Below the pieces are notes generated by a model. The model worked only from the letters and a program-made list of their open reading frames with translations, did no database searches and had not been told where the DNA came from. Shown here piece after piece: positions 1 through 10,758 of a DNA stretch of 64,000 bases. The position numbers and the translations under genes are program-made. Origin of the DNA: Asparagopsis taxiformis (taxonomy: Eukaryota; Rhodophyta; Florideophyceae; Bonnemaisoniales; Bonnemaisoniaceae); NCBI GenBank assembly GCA_030407315.1, contig JALQPE010001746.1, forward strand, positions 1-64,000, written 5' to 3'. Each line of letters starts with the position of its first letter. The stretch's first letter is position 1.

Positions 1-1290
1 TGGAGCTGTTCGCGCAGAGCGGTAACTAATCCGTTGAACGTGTACTTTGCCGTAATAAATTTGGCTAATTGCCGGTGGGCCCACTCTGCTGGAGAACGGC
101 GCTTCGTAAAAAAAAACGGATTTTTGTTGTCGTCCGAGCGGAAATGCGGTGGGAACTGCGGTGTCATTGTGATGATTTTTTTCTACGACAGTAGTCAATC
201 CTTGGTCTAGCTCCGTTATGTCCTGATCTTCCATACTCTATGTATTGTCATCCTGTCCAGTTAGGAATGAACGGCCAGTTGGCGCGCGTCGCTGTCATAT
301 TCTGCAATCATTACTTGCGCTAGTTCTTCAAAGCTCATGTTATCGCGAGTCAGTTATCGAAGAAAAAATCCCTGGCGGAGCCTGCAAAAACGTTGACAAA
401 GAATTCACTCTTCTGCTTTGCTGTGAGTTCAAACTGCATCGCGCAAACATTGTAATCGCGTACAGTGCGGTGTATGGATTGTTCCTTCTCATCTTTGAAG
501 GTGTTAACTCGAAAATAGATTGATACTGCGGATGCCTTCCTGTGTGAATCAGAACCACCTCTACCATTATCACCTGATGGTGGTTTTTGTATGGCTTACG
601 TATCCGTCCGGAGTGTTTTTCGAAGGAAAATGCCTTGCAGTTTTGTCTTCAATGGTGAAGTTGGATGTTCCGCTTGGTCCCGGAATTTGCCTAACGGTCT
701 GATTCCGCAGAGGGTCTCTCGCTTGCGGAGCAACGGGCGTCGAAGCTCGGTGGACCATCGTGTCAACTCCTCGGGGAGATAGTACAGAATGTCCAGACGC
801 CTCGGCGGCGGTTCTTGCGTTGCCTTTACTAGACGATTCCAACGACACATCGGCGTGGTATTGTACTGTCCGGTACAGATCTAGTGCTTAGTCATTCCCT
901 GGCTCCAGCGTGGAGCATATCGTAAAAGTCAACCAAGCGTAGACCATTGCCTCCTTATCTTGCTTAGACTCGTCGTCGAGAAGGTTGAGTATGTTCTGCG
1001 GGATATGCAAGCATTCATAGAACGCGGACACGCGCTTAAGCATGAGAATGGGGTAGCTAGGAAGCCTCACGAAGTCCAGTGTCAACACGTCTTGTGATTT
1101 CGGTAGAAGAGATCGGATGTCTTCCGCTATCTCATCAGGAGATGATTCTAAACCAGGCTTATTGCCTTGAGAGTAGTCAGCGCTGCTTCCTTCAACGAAA
1201 CGTTGGTTTTCTCACGCTCGTTGATTCGCTCGCACTTTCCAAAAGCTTTTTTCCACTTTTCCTCGCGATCCTCCAACGTAGAGTTGCTCG
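1..1290 (-). pseudogene. Decayed LTR-retrotransposon gag, left-truncated
   Basis: Read on the minus strand, this stretch gives gag-like blocks that change frame and are cut by stops. From upstream to downstream: an N-terminal part around 890-1290 (containing DEIAEDIRSLLPKSQDVLTL near 1080-1130), a mid part around 342-500 ending in FFVNVFAGSARDFFFDN, then MSFEELAQVMIAEYDSDAR near 265-335, and KFITAKYTFNGLVTALREQL at 1-60, which is still open at the window edge. The order (helical domain, FFVN...ARDFFF, EYDSDARQL) is what I know from copia-type gag proteins. No LTR or pol is visible here, so pol, if present, lies to the left. It is a dead copy; the exact frame breaks were not all mapped. Confidence 0.6.
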
Positions 1291-2398
1291 ACATGTTTAA
1301 AAGTCACTACACAGAGTAGCAGGAATCCGGATTTTCGCAACTTCTGTGTTTCCCAGCGACGTGGCTAATTTCAATGGCGGGTCCAAACCACCACGAGGAT
1401 CAGAAAATGGCCGATTCGAGCAAGGGTACGTTTGATTGGTTAGAACGTAGTGCGGCACCACTTGATGAAATTGAATGGGGGAGGTAACGCGAGGGCGTTG
1501 GAGAACACTCGACCCAGTCCCGGAACGCCTGTCCAGACTAGTCGTTTAATCGTTCTATCCTCTCTACCTCTATCCCCTCGATGGTGCTTCAATTCTAGTC
1601 GTTAAGTAGCAGATGAGACATTCCATCGGGGGCTGTCCTCCGATGGCTGGCTAAGCGAATTACAGTGGCGCTGACGTTACACTAAACTGGATGTAGCACT
1701 GAGTGCAGTATTCCGACACGAACAGTCGAGTGCTCTTGAAATAAATTCAAAAATTATATTATACACGTGTGCTACGCTGCATGTTCGGTAATCCGTTTGA
1801 GAAAAAAAGACCAGTCGAAAATATCAACCGCCCACCGACCAGTTCTTACGACCAAGTCGTACACACTGCCTCTCTCAGGATGCAGTGGATCCTCCGAGCC
1901 TACTTGATCCACTATAGTACGAATTTATCGCCCTTTCCCATCTAACGATATTAAGCATGCATGCTTGTTCCAGAAAAACGAGAGCCTCGTATGCTTGTTC
2001 CGCGCGGTATCGTACTAAGCATTTGATAGCACTTGTGCTATGACACCATGGAGTATGATGAACTGAGCGCGCTGGTATGGTAGCAGAAGACTGACCGGGA
2101 GACCGCCATCTCTGAGCGGAACGGCAGATGCCCATAACGAGCGGTGCGACAACAACAAAGTATACCCCGTTGTCGGGGTATCTGGGAATCTACCCAATGT
2201 AAAGTGGGGTTGTTGATCGTGGAGAGTGCGGCCATTATTGAGACATTGATGCAGTTGTGGACGAATGGCAGAAGGTGTGAAATATCGATGGAAGGTTTGT
2301 TTATTTTCAACCTATTGGTTTTTGTCTATGTACAGTTGGTGATTGGGGTAAATGATTGAACTGGGGGCTGCGCTCCCCACTCTGCATGACGACAAAGT
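1291..2398. other. Intergenic, nothing recognised
   Basis: No convincing gene. A 37-codon plus-strand reading frame at 1374-1487 (starts MAGPNHHEDQKMADSS) is tidy but has no support. The stretch may be further debris of the neighbouring dead retroelement. Confidence 0.4.
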
Positions 2399-2830
2399 TT
2401 AGGTTCGACCAGCAGGCGCTTCGATCTGACGACATAACTCAGCGACGGGCACTGCGCCGAAGCGCTCGGACCCCATCGCAGGCTGAGCGTGTAGCCAGGC
2501 CACCACACTGGCATGTTTGCTGTAATGGCCCGCGTCCCCGTGATGCTGCTGGATGTGTTGGGAGTGCCTGACCCACCGACCGTAGTGAGAAGTATCAAAA
2601 CGGATTTGATCATAGTCTGGGAATTGAATAGTCTCAACGGGTTCAACCGTATCTGTGAGCTGGAACGGGTCTTGCTCATCGAATGATGTCGGGGTGGTGG
2701 TGGGGGACGGATTAGACTGAGACTTTCCCTTTGGTAGGCAGGCACTCCCAAGGCGATGTAGTATGGTGAGGAGCGCAACCAAGACACGACCACGGGGACG
2801 CTGGGTGTTGTTGGACGATTTGGATGCCAT
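2399..2830 (-). CDS. Hypothetical small protein, possibly secreted
   Basis: A 143-residue frame starting at the ATG at 2830. The N-terminus is basic and then hydrophobic (RVLVALLTILHRLGSACLP), which could be a signal sequence. It is followed by a Ser/Thr/Pro stretch and an acidic block (EPVETIQFPDYDQ), then a His-rich middle. No domain is recognised. A longer overlapping minus-strand frame (2326-2985) is Pro/Ser-rich and looks less natural, so this one was preferred. No intron or TATA box could be assigned. It may be a chance frame. Confidence 0.3.
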   Translation of the reverse strand: MASKSSNNTQRPRGRVLVALLTILHRLGSACLPKGKSQSNPSPTTTPTSFDEQDPFQLTDTVEPVETIQFPDYDQIRFDTSHYGRWVRHSQHIQQHHGDAGHYSKHASVVAWLHAQPAMGSERFGAVPVAELCRQIEAPAGRT

Positions 2831-4761
2831 TGTTTCGCAGTTTTGTCGTTGCGAGGGTGCGATGTGTGGGTTTGTGAATAGAGGATTTGTCGGATTGCTG
2901 GGACAGATCTTCTATGGGTTGAGGAGTAGATGGGGAGTGAGATGGATCCGAATATAAATGATTCATCGGTTCGAATTAGATACAAGAGCGTAGTATAGCC
3001 GAGGCTAGCATAGGAAGGCGCAGCGTAGCATCTGGTGTGGTATTGGGAAGTTTTTGTATGACGAGGTGGTAGTTGGCCTGTTTAGGATGCTAGAAGTGAG
3101 TAATTGGGAACAGGAACGGGTGATGAGTAGGTAACAATTTTGTGGCGAAGATTACCACGTCAACATCGCATTGAATCAATGGTGTGTAGGGTAGAAACCC
3201 TGATTTTGTTTTGTGTGTGGTCGTCGGAGGGAATGATTGGAGTAGAAAGTGTGTGCATGGCGTAGTAGACGAGGGAAGTGGGAGGTAATTTTGTGTATGG
3301 ACCGGGGTGAGTGCGAATGCAGAGGCGGGTGGGAATTGAATTTGGCAGTGGACAGCGGGCAAGGAGTGATAGGATGATGTGGGAGAGGATGAGGAATGGG
3401 ATTAATTGGAAGAGGGGGTGAATTGAACCCGGGTGGATGGATAGAGTAAGGTAGGGGTCATTGATCGTGCAAACAGAGCAGAATATAATTCGGAGTCCTG
3501 GAATCGATCTAGTGTGTGGTGTCTAGTTGACGGCTATTTGAGAGCGTTGCTGAGAGCAGCTGCTCTAGGATTAGGAAGGAACTTATAGTTGTGTCATGTA
3601 GGTGTGGTGTATTTGGAAGGGTCTGGAGATGGATTGCTCGCATCACGTCCGATGCTTAATCAACATTATGGCGTCTGGCGGTCTTCTCTGTCTGTCTGCC
3701 CATCTGCTGCACTAGAGGCAGCTGTCTCAATTGAAATCAATGAAATGATTCCAACTCGCTGAATTAATTGTATTGCATTGCATTCGGTGTTCGGAGTTCG
3801 GCCATTGTGTTGCACAATGTGTACGTCTGACTATAGCTCATGGACGCAGCACAACACCGCAAAAGTGTTCTCATTGCATCACATAGAATCGCCTCTATTA
3901 TGGACATGTCTTCTGTTTGGTCCATCTGTGCAATATATGGTGAATGGAGTGAACGGGGTGTTGGATGATGTTTCCAGGCGGAATCGTCTCAACAAACACG
4001 ACGCAACAGCGAAGCATGCGCCGTGATCGAGATGGTGCGAGGTCGGGGCGGACCGCCCAGACCGGTCCATATTTTACGAAATGAAATGAAAAACTGGAGA
4101 CGGACCATGCACTGCTGAAAGCTCATATCTGGTAACCGTTACCTCCTCTGACTGAAGTCTTATCATCATCTAGACAGTTGTCCTAGCGTGACACCATCCG
4201 CTGTTTCCCTCCATTTCTCTGTCACATCACGAGTTGAGCGACAGTAATTACAATACAACCCAAGTATAACACGGATGATTCAATTGTAATGCCCACTCAA
4301 TGGCGTCCCCTTATCGCTGCAACAACCTAAGCAGTACCACACCTGTGCCATGCAGATGAGTCGTTTCAGCTCGCAGTACGCCACCTGCTTTGTTGTCCGG
4401 CTGTCGAACGAGGTACCAACCAGTGCCGAGTTCTTCCTTCGAAGATCCTGCATCCAATGATTGGATGTGGTAATCCAGATGAATCGTGCAACACGACCGA
4501 CCTGCGACGCTCTAAACACTGCGACAGTCATACTAATTGGGGAAATGGCAACAATACTGAAATTCAAGCGTTCTACATGCTGCACTATCTTTTCGATCTT
4601 CCACACGCTTGCAATTTCTGAGTTGCGCAGAATATACACAGGTAAGCAATGGCTGTATCGTACCCGTTTATAATGCAACTGCTTCTTCGCTCTAGAGGTC
4701 TCACTGGAGCAACAGATAGAAGTTTGCGTCGCTCTATTCAACGTCTGGTACGTCTGTCGAA
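2831..4761. other. Intergenic; promoter side of first protease gene
   Basis: No gene is supported. A TATA-like stretch (TTTATAATG) at about 4668-4676 lies roughly 90 bp before the ATG at 4762. The 3000-3450 part is purine-rich on the plus strand. Confidence 0.4.
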
Positions 4762-6187
4762 ATGATTCCAACGTTTCTAACGCTTTTCTCCATCATCTTT
4801 GCACCCCACCTCGTGTATTTCTTCATCGGCCTATCTCCGACTGTTCAGCCATTTCTCCGCCAAGCATCATGCCGCGTTGTTCTACAACAGGACCAACCGA
4901 CTATGATCAACAAAGCGGTTGAACCAACCAAAATCGCCGATGCAATCCGATCGGCAACCGAGCATGAAAGCGTCGATGTACCAACTGGCCGATATCGAAG
5001 CGAGCATTCTTCAACACCTAGACGTATATCAGCACACACAAATGGGCACATGGTTTATTCAGACCGGCTCCGGGAGATGATGGTGGCTGTCGTGGACTCT
5101 GTACAGTTGCGAATCTGTAGTGGGACGTTGATATCTCCGACATGGGTGCTCACATCTGCTCACTGCCAGCTCAACGCAAAGTCTACGAGAGCAATTGTGG
5201 GTTCTCACACCTTTGAAATTGGACTTCAGGACTCGCATTATGGGGGCAACTTGAATGTGGGCCTGGGGGAAGGCGTCGGTGAGGTATTGGCGGTGAAACG
5301 AGTCATCAACCATCCCAAGTTTACTGGGAATCTGAGCATGGGGGCTGAGCTTTCGTATGACATTGCACTTGTTGAACTTTCGCATCCATCCTCGAGCACC
5401 AGCTACATGAGGTTGAATACTGCGCGCAACCAGCTGGAGCAAGATATCGTTTCGAGAAGTATGGGCTACGAGCGAACTTTGGTATCGGAGAGTGGAAATA
5501 GAATTGAGGTGTCGCTTCGACAATTTGATGTGCCAATTTCGCCAGGTGAAGATTGTGAGCTTGTATACCCTTTTCGGGTTTTCTCAGATAGGCATCTGTG
5601 TACTGGACATTTTGGAGTTTCATGTTCAGTATGGTAAGTTTAGCTCATATCACTGCAGGCGGAAATGCGAAGGAAATATGAGCTAACAATAGTTTATCCA
5701 TTGACTGGATGTATACAGCACTGGTGACGGTGGGGGGCCACTGTTCCTGTACGATGTTGATGAGAACGCGGTTCAGGTAGGTATCAGTTTGTTTGGGAGC
5801 AACTGTGGTGCAGTGGATGACCAAGTTGTCCATGTTCGAACGGATGCGTTGATTGAGTGGATTTTTGAGCAAGGGGTAGAGTTTAATTCAGGGCAGGAAC
5901 TAGAATTGGTGTTTGCTGAGGAAGCCATCCTACGAGAAGTGGAAATCACCATAATACCACAACCCGAGCAAACCAATCGCTATAGGTTCATCCAAAACGT
6001 GGGAGTATTAGGTTTTTTTCTTTTCTTCATATTTTCATGTTGTTGGTGTTGCTGGGTTGATACGCAAGGGGGCGTAACACAAGAAGGACAAAGAGCTGGC
6101 GCAGGCGGACAATTCGATAGCAGTGCAAGTCCCACTACAAGACGAGAAGGTGGCGTCGTTGGGTGTAGCTCATCTGTCACTGCATAA
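4762..6187 (+). CDS. Membrane-anchored S1-family pseudoprotease
   Basis: Two exons, 4762-5633 and 5719-6187, are joined by an 85-bp intron (GTAAGT...ACAG, with CTAAC at 5682-5686), giving 446 residues. There is a hydrophobic N-terminus, then an S1 chymotrypsin-fold domain: LTSAHC keeps the catalytic His and YDIALVEL keeps the catalytic Asp. At the serine site the splice reads C-T-G-D-G-G-G-P, so the nucleophile Ser is Gly (GGT instead of AGT). The activation site is also lost: relatives read R-I-V/I-N-G, whereas this gene reads RISAHTNG, with His-Thr where the new Ile-Val N-terminus should be. The C-terminus has a membrane helix (GVLGFFLFFIFSCCWCC) and a short tail. Both lesions are point-like and the frame is open over 447 codons, so it may be a maintained pseudoenzyme (decoy or binding protein) rather than debris. 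That last step is inference. Confidence 0.85.
5634..5718 (+). other. Phase-2 intron inside the Cys codon before the catalytic motif
   Basis: GTAAGT donor, CTAAC branch-like motif at 5682-5686, ACAG acceptor. Exon 1 ends in TG and exon 2 supplies C, making the Cys before GDxGGP. The same position and phase recur in the protease genes at 8.9, 11.6, 23.3 and 36.5 kb, which supports the splice call. Confidence 0.85.
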
Positions 6188-6662
6188 GTTTGGTCTATCG
6201 TTGGTAATTGCAGCACAAACAGTGAATTCTTCACCGACAAACTAGCAGCTCGTTGAATCCAGTATTTGCGAGCGACAGTCAGACAAACTGATTGTCCCCA
6301 TGGAACTTGATACGTCACATCAATAGATGAATGAATGGGGTTGAGATCTGAGTTCATGACATGTGTCGAAGCCGCAAAATGCCAATACGGTAACTAGGGT
6401 TGTATCTTGAGTACACTATTTCGAGACAGAGCAGTTGAATTAAGAATCGCCCGCTGAACTTTAGTCGCATTGTTGCAACTGTGTAGAGTTGAGAAGACCA
6501 AGCGGTCACGTCTCCGTGGAGCGCAGCAACACTACGCACGCTAACCTCGCAGTCTACGAGTCGCAGAGCATCTTGGCGTGCCCAGTGCACAATAGAGACA
6601 AACTGTCATTTGTATAGCGCAGTCCACGGAAATTGCAACGACGCTGAAATTAACGAGTCCAG
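6188..6662. other. Intergenic, nothing recognised
   Basis: This is the 3' flank of the pseudoprotease gene up to a small inverted-repeat element. No gene or repeat was seen. Confidence 0.4.
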
Positions 6663-7017
6663 TGTCTATCGGACAAGTGGCCTCATATGAGGCCACTTTT
6701 TACCACCCTATTAGTAATGTAAATTTCTTCTGAGATGGAAAACTTTTTTGTCGGAAAGACGTCTCAGCGAGTTTCATGGTTTGGCAGGGCTGAACATTGT
6801 GAGAAAGTCAAACTTTGCAGCCGCTAGATAACATCATCGGTTCTTCTATCTTTATGGCTTCCTGAACACCATTAAACGCAGAAAAGTTGCAAAAAAAATT
6901 TTTGAAGTTGAACTGCGAGAACAAAGGCTGTTTTTTCGTAATTTTTGGCCAATTTTCTCGGCCTCATATGAGGCCAAAGGTGACCTCATATGAGGAAATT
7001 TGCTTGTCCGATAGACA
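6663..7017. mobile_element. MITE-like element with internal palindromes
   Basis: A 355-bp element with terminal inverted repeats TGTCTATCGGACAAG ... CTTGTCCGATAGACA, flanked by a 4-bp direct repeat CCAG (6659-6662 and 7018-7021), consistent with a target duplication. The 12-bp palindrome CCTCATATGAGG occurs three times: at the left end within an 18-bp perfect palindrome (6678-6695), and twice near the right end (about 6962 and 6983). There is no coding capacity, so it would need a transposase supplied from elsewhere. Confidence 0.8.
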
Positions 7018-8067
7018 CCAGTGATCACGTTTAGGAAGAATACACAGTTACGGCAATCTCAATCTGCATCATTGTTTGGATATTGTTGTGCTGTGCAGTT
7101 AAATTTAGTAGTCAACAACTATTCGGCTACAAAGGCATGATGACGATGCAGAGAAATGCAGCGCGGTGAATAAATCTGACTGGCAAAAAACTTATTTCAA
7201 AGTTTCCAGACAAATTCAGTACAGTTGTCACCCTGGACGATTTGGTAATCGAGGCTCACGAAATATACACGTTGCGCTCCGAAAAGGGCTATGATCGCGC
7301 CCACCGTCCACTCTATTTTTGACAATTCAACAGTCTTTGTGTATTCCGTTGCTGGTGAAAATGTACACCTACCTTGCGTCAGTGTATATAAATCGTTCGC
7401 TGAAGAGAGTTGGATTATTGTATTCTTTCGAAACCGAGTTAGCCAACATGTTACTATCGAAAATATGTCTCTAGCCGGAGGTTTGCGAAATTGCACAGCC
7501 ATGACCTTTCTCGATCTCGAAATAATTTTCAGTCAACCGAGAATAGGTGGCGAAGGACACTCCTGGCAACAAAATAAGATTCATACACAATCAACGGACC
7601 ATAGAAGCATAAAAGGCAGCAATGCAGTTCTCATGCTTCGTGATATAAGTGAATATCAACAGAAAAGCTAAAAAGTAGACCACACGAACCATTGAAGATC
7701 ATATCAGCGTGCAGCATGCATCCCCCGTACATTGTTGATTGTTACATACTCAATAACCAGTGGACCTTTTCACGATGGAACCACCAGTTGCAAATGGTAT
7801 TTCCTCGTTCCCCTGTATGCTTGATATTTTAAGATACCCAGTTGCGTAGTAGTTCGTTTAACTTGCTATCAAGAATATATACTTTCTCATCCTTATTGCG
7901 TCGAAAGCAGCAATGATCGAAATACAGATAAATCTCTATCCCATACATAAAGAGTGTACAAGGGCCTCAGTACATTATCGATTCGACATGTCCTCTTTCC
8001 TCTTCATATTCGATCGGAATACGAGTAAGCTCACTTTGTTAATTCACAACTTTCGCATCCAACCCAA
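7018..8067. other. Intergenic; promoter side of second protease gene
   Basis: No gene is supported. A 126-codon frame at 7291-7671 has no recognisable domain. A TATA-like AATATATAC at about 7874-7882 lies some 190 bp before the ATG at 8068. Confidence 0.35.
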
Positions 8068-9462
8068 ATGTCTCCATCCTCCCTTCTCCTTTGCTTCGTC
8101 CTCTTCACACTTCTCCTTACACAACATTTCGCATGGGCCTCTCCAAAAATACACCCTCTGCTCCGCCAGCAGGAATGCCCAATAGTTCTAGAACCTGACC
8201 AAAGGCCTTCAGAAACAGGCACAGAACCCTCTACGTCATCTTTTGCTACCCGAAAAGAAACTCAGCGTGCCCGCAAGAATGGGAGGGGGAAAAATGGAAG
8301 TGATATCTTAGCTGCGTCTCGGCAGACCCCACGAATTGTAAATGGAGCTCTTGTTACTTCCGAACGCCTTCGAAAAATGATGGCGTTTATTGTCGACTTT
8401 GCACAACCAACTTTTTGTAGTGGCACACTGATATCTTCAACTTGGGTACTCACATCTGCACACTGCCAATTTGTCCCTTCATCCATAAGCGTTATCATCG
8501 GCTCACCAACTTTCACAGTCGAACTTGACAACATTTTTTTCCCTTGACAATAGATGTGGACTATGACAAGAATATTGGAGAGCTTCGTAACGTGAGTCGA
8601 GTAATTAATCATCCAGAATTCTTTTCCGAAGATACTTTGGCAGACGTCGGGTTCAGATACGACATTGCGCTTGTTGAGCTTTCGAAACCGTCCTCGAACA
8701 AAAATACTTTCATGAGATTGAATATTAATCAAAATCTACCATCAGAAGGAAGTATGTCAAGAGCCATGGGATACGGTCGATCTTCGAGGTATCCGGAAGA
8801 TACCGTATTCGATGCACCACTTGAACAAGTTGATATTCCAATTTTCCCTACTTCAAAGTGCCAGAACTACTTTCCCGGTTTAGTTTTCCCTGACGAACAG
8901 GTTTGTTTTGGTTATCAGAAGCGTCTTTGTTCCATATGGTAAGGTGATTAACATGTACCTTAGAACTTTTGAATACGCGCATTGACCACTAACTCTCATG
9001 AATAGCTTTGGAGACAGTGGTGGTCCACAATTGCAGTATGATATCAATGGCAACCCAGTTCAAGTAGGAATTACATCTTTTCTTCGTGATTGTGCTCTCT
9101 CAACAGCTCCTTTCGTAAGCGTAAGAACTGCTGCGTTCATTGACTGGATTGTTGAACAGGGCGCAAACTTCACTGCAGGTGCAGAGATGAATTCTCAGTT
9201 CTTTGACGAGGTAAGTTTGGAAGAAATTGCATATCCTAGAGAAACGGGCTCGAATTTTGCAGTTATTTTCGGGGTTGTGAGTGGTGTAGTGGCATTTGTT
9301 GTGATTTCTACAATAGGATCTGTGTGGGTCGTGAAACGACAGCGGGCGAAACCTTCTGTTTCACAGGAACAAGCGGAAGAAGTGAGGGATGTGGAGGCGG
9401 CAAGTGAAGAACCTACGCCTGCAAATGATGGTGCAGAGGAGGGGGTCACGCCACCAAGTTAA
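8068..9462 (+). pseudogene. Membrane-anchored chymotrypsin-like protease with one-base frameshift
   Basis: Exon 1 is 8068-8938, a 67-bp intron (GTAAGG...ATAG, CTAAC inside) follows, and exon 2 is 9006-9462. Parts in order: signal peptide (LLLCFVLFTLLLTQHFAWA), propeptide with the ECPIVLEPDQ motif, activation site PRIVNG, LTSAHC (His), YDIALVEL (Asp), CFGDSGGP (Ser), a membrane helix (FGVVSGVVAFVVISTIGSVW), then a basic stop-transfer KRQR and an acidic tail. All catalytic residues are present, but the frame breaks at a run of seven T at 8534-8540. The downstream frame resumes as if one base were missing, and with one more base the exons would total 443 codons. Either a real null allele or a homopolymer sequencing error; the rest looks under constraint. 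Ser occupies the position equivalent to S1-pocket residue 189, as in chymotrypsin. Confidence 0.85.
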
Positions 9463-9546
9463 TGCCTTTCCGATGACAAATAGGCATATGATTATGAATC
9501 ATTTTTCGAGCTCAGCTGGTGGCGTTCTGGAGGGGTTCAGTCACTG

Positions 9547-9665
9547 AACCAGGCCGTGATATTATTGTAGCCACTGAAGTTCATTGGCCACGATAATATC
9601 ACGACCTGGTTTTTCGAAATGAGCATACGTCGTCGACGAATGCTCCCTACGACGCATAGGTCGTA
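9547..9665. repeat. Three consecutive hairpins 3' of a protease gene
   Basis: First: arms 9547-9578 and 9580-9611 (32 bp, 28 Watson-Crick pairs plus one G-T) around a single-base centre. Second: 9621-9645, GAGCAT.CGTCG/CGACG.ATGCTC. Third: TACGAC at 9648-9653 pairing with GTCGTA at 9660-9665. They begin 84 bp after the stop codon of the upstream gene. They could be a fold-back element remnant, a small-RNA precursor or a transcript 3'-end structure; the sequence does not decide. Confidence 0.75.
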
Positions 9666-10332
9666 CGGGGCATGTTCATATATATGAGTTGGAACAGGGG
9701 GCGTGACGGTCCTTCACTGACAGATAAACATCCGCAACGGCGATGGCTGCTGTGATAGCATATCTACTGTCACCATGCCTGCTATGTGGTCAAGTTGGTT
9801 TTTACAGCTGCAGTAACTCACGCCAGCTCTGCTAACTCAACAGTACTGAGATTTGGAGCAAAATCGGCGACGCCCAATCCGATTACACGAGCCCGTATAG
9901 TCCACAGCTGAGCGGAAGACATCTCGAGGCCTCGAAGTACGTCAGCGAGAAATGGATTGTGCATCAGGCGTTTGAAGTGGACCGATGAAAACCTGATCGC
10001 TTGACAGCTCAACCAAATCCGGACCGAGAAATCGACTCGAGAAGAACTTTCACATTTTCCGGGGACAGGTGTCACTCAAACGTCAGCTACATGAGAACAT
10101 CAATATGGTGTGTGGAACAAGTGGAAAATATCCTGAGATTCTACGGAATTACAGCGACGTGCTGTTTTCCATCGATTTCCGCTGTTCGTCCTCGTTACAG
10201 CTGCCATATCAGCGTCTATGCCTATCACTCGCCTTCGACTGCTCTCTCAGCAAACATCACAAGTTTATCCGTCGAATTGATAATCACCTCAACTGCGCTT
10301 TCATTCAATCGACGCATGTTTCTATATCTCCT
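9666..10332. other. Intergenic, nothing recognised
   Basis: Non-coding by appearance. It separates two hairpin clusters. Confidence 0.35.
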
Positions 10333-10439
10333 GCGAGAATATCTGTAACAAGTTGGAACATGTAACATGTTCCAACCTGTTACAGATATTCTCGCAACTA
10401 CTCGCGTCAAGGATACATGTTACATGTATCCTTGACGCG
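10333..10439. repeat. Two tandem near-perfect palindromic hairpins
   Basis: Hairpin 1 is 10333-10395, with 31-bp arms that differ at one position (10351 against 10377) around a single A. Hairpin 2 is 10403-10439, with perfect 18-bp arms around a single T. They lie 320 bp upstream of the next protease start codon. Such long arms with a one-base centre are rarely accidental. Confidence 0.8.
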
Positions 10440-10758
10440 CGTAGGGGGATCATATCCTTCCGTCATACATGTTGGAATCACATGACGCTTCACGCGCCCA
10501 GCACAGCAGTCGCTTCATTGACGAGGATCCAAGTCGCGGATGTTTCTCTGCCCGAAACTGATTCTACAATATTTCTGCCGACGGTCCATGACAAGTGGGT
10601 CGCGAGCAGGACGTGGTCGAGCCCATGCTCAGGGTGGCGAACAAGATAAGAAAGCTAGAGATGAAGTCGCCATGTTCCTTCTCCCTCATCATAAATGCCT
10701 GGCCAGAACGCACGCAATCCATCAATCCAGTCGATTGAAACTTCCACACTCAATTGAC

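Noticed and set aside
2326..2985. 219-codon minus-strand frame
   Set aside because: Pro/Ser/Arg-rich with no domain, and it overlaps a frame with a more natural N-terminus. Likely a shadow.
7291..7671. 126-codon frame with a complementary minus-strand frame
   Set aside because: Both strands are open in AT-rich spacer; no recognisable domain.
9547..9665. Hairpins read as bacterial-type terminators
   Set aside because: The surrounding genes are spliced and eukaryotic, and no U-tract follows.
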